Shown piece by piece: positions 57,900 to 64,000 of a DNA stretch of 64,000 bases; position 1 is the stretch's first letter; the number at the start of each line of letters is the position of its first letter. The notes below the pieces were generated by a model. That model did not search any database and was not told the origin of the DNA. It saw only the letters and a list, made by a program, of their open reading frames with translations. The DNA is from Przewalskia tangutica (taxonomy: Eukaryota > Streptophyta > Magnoliopsida > Solanales > Solanaceae): assembly GCA_029844215.1 (NCBI GenBank), contig CM056738.1, positions 42,358,388-42,422,387 of the forward strand. The letters are read 5' to 3'. The position numbers were made by a program, and so were the translations under genes.

Positions 57900-59415
57900 G
57901 AAGCTAAGTGAGCCCTCGAAATGATGAATGGATGAAAGCAATGAAAAAAGAATTAGAGTCCATGAGAATCAATGTCTGGGATTTGGTTGACCTTATTCCT
58001 GAGCATAAAGCTATTGAGAATAAATGGATTCTCAAAGTTAAACACCAAGTGGATGGTTCAAAATAATGATACAAGGCGCGATAAGTCGCAAAATGTTTTA
58101 CTCAAGAAGCTGAAATATTATGAGAAAACCTTTTCACCAGTTGTAAAGTTTACCTCAATTCGCTTACTTTTAACTATTATTGCATGTTTGGATCTATATT
58201 TACACCAAATGGAGGTGAATACAACTTTTTTCAATGGAGAATTAAATGATAAAATCTACCTGGAACAACCTGTAGGTTTCGTCGTTAAAGGCCAACAAAA
58301 AAATATGTGAATTAAAAAGATCTATTTATGGCCTGAAGCAATCTTCAAAGCAGTGGTATTTGAGATTTTACAAGGAGGTCATTTCATATAATTTCACCAT
58401 GATCAATGAAGACCATTGCATCTATCTGAAGAAGTCCAACGAAAAGTTTATAATTCTTTCCGTTTACGTGGATGATATTTTATTAGCAGGAAATAATTTA
58501 GAGTATGTAAAAACTGTCAAGACATAGCTTTCAAAGTCATTTGATATGAAAGACAGTGGTGAAGCAGACTATATAATGAGTGTTAAGATACAAAGGGATC
58601 GTTCCAAGAAGTTTTTGAGTCTATCTCAAGAAACTTATATAAAGAATTTTTTTGAACGCTTTCGAATGAATAGTTACAAACCCATGGATACTCATATAGC
58701 AAGAGGTGAGACTTTAAGTCTTGAAATGTGTCCAAAAACTGAAATAGAAAAAGAAGACATGTCTTAAATTTCATATTCAAGTGTTGTCGGGAGCTTGATG
58801 TACTCTATGATGTGTACTCGTTCAGAGATTATGTCATTGGTTTGTTTAACATGTATCAGTCCAATCTTGAACGATATCATTGAAAAGTTGTGAAAAGGAT
58901 CTTTCAATACTTTAAAGGATTTGTTGATTATTCACTAAGTTATAGTGAAAATGACTTGCACTTGAGAGGGTATACAAATGCTGATTGAGCTGGTGACCGA
59001 AATGATATAAAATCAGCATCCGACTATGCTTTCTTACTTAATGGTGATTTATATCATGGAGAAGTAAGAAATAATCTTGAACAACCCTTTAAACTATGGA
59101 CTGAGTTTGTGGCTTGTGCATATGTAGTACAAAAAGTTATTTAGTTGAAAAGATTCTTTGAGCATTTGGGCGTTGCAAAGAATTCTCAAGAATCAATGAT
59201 TTTATATTGTTATAGTAAAGCGGCTATTGCATACATAAAAGATCCTAAGTATCATAAAAAAATCAAACATATTGACATCAAGTATTACTTTGTAAGCGAC
59301 ACAATAGCAAGTGGAGAAGTAACTTTTCAATACATACCTACACGAGAAAATATAGTTGATCCTTTTCAAATGAGATATCTAGAGACATGTTTGAGAAACT
59401 TGTTATGGCTCTAGG
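57900..59415 (+). pseudogene. Copia-4 reverse transcriptase and RNase H
   Basis: RT begins MKKELESMRINVWDLVDL (57940). Next are EKTFSPVVKFTSIRLLLTII (58120-58180), MEVNTTFFNGELNDKIYLEQ (58210-58265), SIYGLKQSSKQWYLRFY and the active site LSVYVDDILLAGN (58457-58495). Then come FDMKDSGEADYIMSVKIQRD and YIKNFFERFRMNSYKPMD. RNase H shows GYTNAD (58970) followed by a stop for Trp, KSASDYAFLLNG, and EFVACAYVVQKVI near 59105. It continues with KRFFEHLGVAKNSQESMILY to the end at 59414, including IKHIDIKYYFVSDTIASGEV. About six stops or shifts. YVDD itself is intact. Confidence 0.9.
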
Positions 59416-60433
59416 TTTGCGTAGAATATGATAATATTTCTATATTGTAAATGACTTATTTTTTATAATATTCTTATCAATATTTGACTCTTGAATTTAT
59501 GTGCATATCTTATATGCATGTGATGATGTATTTTTATTGATAAAGTGTGTTAAACAAGCCTCGAGATTGGCTCTCTCACATGAGCAATATCCTCTTACGT
59601 TGCGTAAAGTGAAGACATGAATTCCATCACCATGTTATGATTTGTTTTGAAATCCAGATGTCAGTATCTATGAGAAGATGGATTTGAGGATCATTAAAGA
59701 GAAAAGCTCGGGTTAGATATTTAGAAGTGTCTAGACCAAGACCAGTACGATGTTGAATGAGTAAATGAATGACATACACGCGTCACTATAAGGTGAGAAC
59801 AATGTAGCATGTGTTTCATACTACGTGCACCAATGGGTTAATGAAAGAACGAATCCTTGCTTCTTCATTATGTGAGACCCGAAAAGTTATATTAACTTTT
59901 CATTGGAAATTCCTTTGACCTTTGACTATTTATTGATGTTTCAAGTTTTGTTACTTTAGCATGTCACTAATAGCCATGAGTGATTCCGCAATGCAGTGCA
60001 TGTATGAGAAAGTAGTTGATCTGGAACTGATTGATTCGAGTAGAAATGAAAGACTATTAAAATGAATTAGTAATTTAACTTGTATTCACAGACCGGCCAT
60101 TACACTTACCTTAAGAGTGTCAAGTGTAATTGTGGATAAAGTTTTACATTAACTCGAGTTCACCTCTTATGAGGATGGGGATCAGATAAATGACTACTGG
60201 TGTAGCAATTAATGTCAGAGATATTACGAGTAATATAATCCTTATAATTGTAGTGGATTCTTTCCACATGTGATTGGATCTCTATGTTGAGCTACTGTAC
60301 AACCTCAATAGGTTATGAAATATTGTTGCTCTCTTAATACTAGTGGGTCGCACAAACTATTTGTCGTATGAATTATATGTGTTATTGACATGGTACTGGC
60401 TAGCGTCTAGTCCACCACCTGAGAAGTGGGAGA
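59416..60433 (+). mobile_element. Copia-4 3' non-coding interior and PPT
   Basis: About 1 kb without coding signal between RNase H and the 3' LTR, unusually long for Copia. It ends in GAGAAGTGGGAGA (60421-60433), the polypurine tract. Confidence 0.65.
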
Positions 60434-60821
60434 TGTTAGATATTTATTTCGAGAGAGTCGCCCATGTAAACTAACCCGACCCGGTTATGAGGCAAAGGTA
60501 ACAAGAGTTTAAGTAGGAAGTTACCACACCTCTTCTGGTAACCTACGATTATTAACGTGGAGTATGTGAAGGGAAGTTAATTAACTTCTCTTTTTTTTTT
60601 AAAAAAAAACAGACGTTCGTTTCCTCAAGACAGAGATAACTCTTTTATTTCCTTCTCTTATTCTCCGACAACACACAAGACATCTAGTTTGTGATATACA
60701 CTTTTTTTCTAGTGATTTGAAGTGGATTTAGGACAAATTTCTTTGATGGTAAGATCAATGACTTTAGCTGCAATTGAAAGGTACACAATTCGCTGTTCTT
60801 TCCCCATTAGTTATTCTATAG
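60434..60821 (+). repeat. Copia-4 3' LTR (388 bp)
   Basis: TGTTAGATATTTATTTCGAG...; its last bases (CTATAG) correspond to TTAACA in the 5' LTR. Confidence 0.85.
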
Positions 60822-61364
60822 ACTGTTGATGTCAAGGTTTGGAGTTAAGATTTAGGTTGCAAGGATTTTATAATTTGAATTTAGTTCATTCTATAGTGAA
60901 GTTTCGAGGAAAATCCTACAAGGTAAGTCATAATTTTTGCACCTTGTCAGCAGGATGATTTTCCACGTAAACATTCTATGTTCTTATTGTTTTCGATTTT
61001 ATATATTTATGTGATTAAAAGTAATTTTAATAGATAGCGCAAAATCTGGTGTGATCCCATTTGTTTTTGGCAAATCCCTACCTAGGGTCATTTTTTTATG
61101 TAATAAATAAAAGTGAACTTTAAAGAGAAGAGTATAACCAAGGGGGGCAAGCCTTACCTTCCTAATCCTAATGAGGTAATGAACAAACGTCTACTAATTA
61201 ACAGGTATGAAGAAAATAAGAGCTATAAAAAACTAGATATTCTATTCATAGATATTATAATACACTCTAGGATGATATTATAAATGAGGATGTTTAAATA
61301 ATGCAAAAATATAAACATCAAAAATAAAGTTGAGTTATCAACCTTAAACTTCATTTTATATATA

Positions 61365-61392
61365 CTAGTCTATGAGAACGTGTGTTGCACGT
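61365..61392 (-). mobile_element. Possible Helitron 3' terminus
   Basis: On the minus strand a 5 bp hairpin ACGTG-CAACA-CACGT is followed after nine bases by CTAG and then T, fitting the Helitron 3' rule (hairpin, short spacer, CTRR, host T). The other end would lie to the right and was not found. Chance occurrence is possible. Confidence 0.35.
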
Positions 61393-61525
61393 TTATCCCA
61401 AAATACTCAAATTTTTAAGCTTTCTTTGAGCCAGAAAATAAAAATCAAAACATACAAAAAGTAACAACTCAACAATTTAAAGTTAGGAATACTTGCAAAC
61501 TTGATGCTACTTAATAACATATATA

Positions 61526-61773
61526 TTGCTTCCTCTGTCGCAATTTATGTGATATACTTTTTTTTGTATTCCGTCCAAAAAAAAAATGATATATTTCCTT
61601 ATTTTGCAACTATTTAACTTTAACATTTACCTTTTACGCTTAACGAGATGATCTATAATCACACAAATATCTTTTGACTTATTTTAGACCACAAAATTAA
61701 AAAATCTTTCTTTATTTTTAAAATTTGTACCCAGTCAAATTATATCACATAAATTGGAACAGAGAAAATAGTA
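61526..61773. mobile_element. Stowaway-like MITE (~248 bp)
   Basis: CTTCCTCTGTCGCAATTTATGTGATAT at left and its inverted counterpart ATATCACATAAATTGGAACAGAG at right (both given by their key words CTCTGT and AATTTATGTGATAT) match the Stowaway end CTCCCTCCGT with several changes. TA lies at both edges. Non-coding interior. Confidence 0.75.
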
Positions 61774-62296
61774 CTTTAATTTAAAGACAAATACATACAC
61801 GGACATATATAAATATATGACACACTAAAATATTTACCTCGTAGATGTAATTATTATGCATGAAAAATAAAAATTATACTGATACATTTATTCATTCCCG
61901 TCATGATCAACCCAATACGGTCAGAAGTCGTATATTAATCTTTCTTCGACTCAAACATATGAATATTATAAAAATGAAATGGAAAAAAATGGTTTAGATG
62001 ATTGTATAGTAATTATTGCAGAGCACATAAAGGAAACTACAACATCGTATAAAGATTATAACTCATAAGCACAAACAAAAATCTTAAATAAACACATTGA
62101 AAATTAAGATGCAAATGATGAATCATTACAAGTAAAATTTACTTTTTGTATATATATTAAATCTAGAACACTCAAAACATGCATACACCTTGAAGTTACC
62201 TACTCATAAGAAAGTGAAAAGCTACCACAAATCCAAGGGAATGCAAATAGAAATAATATTGTGTTAAGAGTTTCTATAGGAGTCGGTGAAAGTATA

Positions 62297-63824
62297 TGTA
62301 TGTCCTAGAGATAATCTGTATTAGAACACAATGTACTTTATACATATTCATATTTATATTAATGATGATTAATATTATGACAATTTGCATTTGTTGAATT
62401 ATTAGTTGATTATTTATAAAATTCTATAAATGCATCCCTAGAGGTGACGTGTTTATTAATGATGTGAGAATTAATGTTATAACGTAACTCTTAAATTACC
62501 TCGACTAATGATCATCGAAATTGAGATATCGATGATATGTGATACGTCGATATGTGGTATGCATCATATCCTTAGTGGATGTAGTATGTCTCACTTGCTA
62601 CGAGTTATGGCAACTCATGATGTACACATGGATACTTGTTGAAGTATTGGTACACCCTGCTGATGCATTATTTGTTATGTTTTTATAATGTCATCGACAT
62701 GTGGGAGATAAAAGTCTTTATACTTGAGGTCAATATCATCTTGTTTACGGAGTAATGTACTTTGATCCTGTCCTAAGCTCAAATGTCTTATAGGTTGAGA
62801 CGCGACTTATTTTGGGCGCATTATGAAGTAGATTAAAGGTGGTATGTGAGCCAAGAAAGGATTCATTCCTTGAATTTATATTCGAGTGAACACTCAGGTA
62901 CTCATATGGTATTAGATTGACTAAGTCATTGTCCAATGCATTGGACATGTCTGTGACATGGTCCTGTTGTCAACTAATATAGATTAGTTATAATAATCAA
63001 GTCATTTGGATAGACACTTGACAGATCCTAAGCTTGATTGAGTGTGTCATGAATGAAGGGATTTTAGCTTCTCACATATAGGTTCAGTTTACATATTTTG
63101 TGTAGCTAAACTTTACATATTGGGTTCGTCTTCCGGCGCAGTCTAGTAGTTCCGTGAAGATCCTAATGTTATTAGTGATGATATGTAAAGGCCTGGGTAA
63201 CACTAAGTCAAATGTTCTGTCGATTGAAGGATGTAATTAGAAGAAGATTATACCTAAATGTTCAGTTGATGACCGGGACATCAAAATGGGAAAATGGGTA
63301 GAAATAGGACGGGACTGCAATGCCTTGATTCAGGACCGCGGTGCCAGGAACACGTGCCAGCACCGCGGTGCCTCTTACTGAGGACCGCGGTGCTAGGGCA
63401 TGGCCTGACAGTCCGAAGTTTTTCCCAGTCTATTTCGGTTGGGCCTGGTCCAACTAAAACCGTAAAGCTCTTATTCTCAACTATAAATAAGAGGCTTACC
63501 CCCATTCTAAAGACCTCAAAACCTAAGAGAGGTAAATTTCTTCTAGAGCTCTGTCAGAATCCCTAGCATTCATAACTTAGAAAATTACATCATAGTTTTA
63601 GAACTTACAAATCGAGGGACGTTTGCATGTGCATTCTCTGACTACACAGAACACTCAACTGTTTGGCTGATTGCTACAAAATGTAAGTCTTCTGTCGAAG
63701 TTTTACTTTACTATTTTGTGTTTGTATTTTCATTACTTATCATACTGCAGTTCGCCCGTCGTCGGGTTTGAAACATAAATTTTCAAATTTCGCGGCGTGT
63801 ACGAATCTGACGTAAACACATACA
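62297..63824 (+). repeat. 5' LTR of an LTR retrotransposon leaving the window (1528 bp)
   Basis: The ends TGTATG and CATACA are perfect inverted repeats and a primer site follows. Inside are a GC-rich island (63305-63400, with ACCGCGGTGC three times) and a TATA box (TATAAATA, 63482-63489). No second copy is present in the window. Overall character is Copia-like but unproven. Confidence 0.72.
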
Positions 63825-63825
63825 G

Positions 63826-63836
63826 TGGTATCAGAG
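63826..63836 (+). promoter_or_regulatory. Primer-binding site, tRNA-iMet
   Basis: TGGTATCAGAG followed by TCAGG, one base after the LTR end. Confidence 0.82.
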
Positions 63837-64000
63837 TCAGGCTGTTTCATATGATTTGTAATGATATTAATGATAATATGGGTTATGAATTATTTAGATC
63901 TATGTTTTATGTATTTAAAAGATTTAAAACCCTAAACCTTTATAACACATGGTCCTTGTGACCAGATCTGTTAATGCAATTATGTATTCGAACAAGTCAA
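63837..64000 (+). mobile_element. Start of the interior of the same element
   Basis: Leader sequence only; gag is beyond the window edge. Confidence 0.6.

Larger units (their letters stand above)
34643..60821 (+). mobile_element. Copia-4 retrotransposon, split by an Ogre-like element
   Basis: LTRs at 34643-35027 and 60434-60821 enclose Copia-type gag, protease, integrase, RT and RNase H in that order. The Ogre-like element occupies 36553-55963 inside gag. Without it and its duplicated pentamer Copia-4 is about 6.8 kb. LTR divergence is substantial and the expected target duplication is not recognisable (GTGGT at left, ACTGT at right), so this is the oldest layer of the right half. Confidence 0.88.
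60822..62296. other. Non-coding stretch with small transposons
   Basis: AT-rich, no gene recognised on either strand. It contains the possible Helitron end (61365) and the Stowaway-like MITE (61526-61773); the rest I cannot assign. Confidence 0.5.

Overview
This is a plant nuclear window, from a eudicot and most probably a member of the Solanaceae. That lineage guess rests only on the look of the retroelement families, not on any host gene. I see no intact host gene, rRNA, tRNA or CRISPR array. Practically all 64 kb is transposable elements stacked inside one another: LTR retrotransposons of several Gypsy and Copia lineages, a hAT fragment, a Tourist-like and a Stowaway-like MITE, and a possible Helitron end. 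The setting looks like pericentromeric or otherwise repeat-rich heterochromatin.

Left part (1-12.5 kb): the 3' part of a ~3 kb-family Gypsy LTR (1-1414) lies against the non-coding 3' end and LTR (2503-4070) of a second Gypsy element. That LTR abuts a 5'-terminal hAT fragment (4071-5023, minus). Next comes a heavily deleted Tat/Ogre-lineage element (about 5218-9885, minus), inserted in the gag of another LTR element whose 5' LTR is 10298-12481 (minus).

Middle (12.5-34.5 kb): two degenerate Copia elements of one broad family stand tail to tail. Copia-1 is at 12482-18199 (+) and Copia-2 at 18228-34526 (-). Copia-2 was hit twice. A ~356 bp Tourist-like MITE (TSD TTA) entered its pol and was itself split by a 3046 bp solo LTR (20883-23928, TSD CTTAT). 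A different Copia, Copia-3 (27666-34136, TSD GTTCT), entered its gag.

Right part (34.6-60.8 kb): Copia-4 (34643-60821, +) is split in gag by a non-autonomous Ogre-like element (36553-55963, minus, TSD TTCAT). The Ogre has 3.5 kb LTRs, a tRNA-Arg-type primer site and an intact 289-codon mini-gag but no pol. It is in turn split by a gag-only, TR-GAG-like Gypsy element (43796-51762, +, TSD CCTTT) with 3.1 kb LTRs and a 1.7 kb interior. These two young elements have nearly identical LTR pairs and are the most informative part of the window. The right edge holds a possible Helitron terminus, a Stowaway-like MITE and the 5' LTR and primer site of one more retroelement (62297 to window end).

Cross-cutting signals: GC-rich islands upstream of the TATA box recur in the LTRs of several otherwise unrelated families. 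A perfect palindrome sits beside the TATA box in two diverged LTR families. Differences between paired LTRs cluster at CAG/CTG triplets, which may be an assembly artefact.
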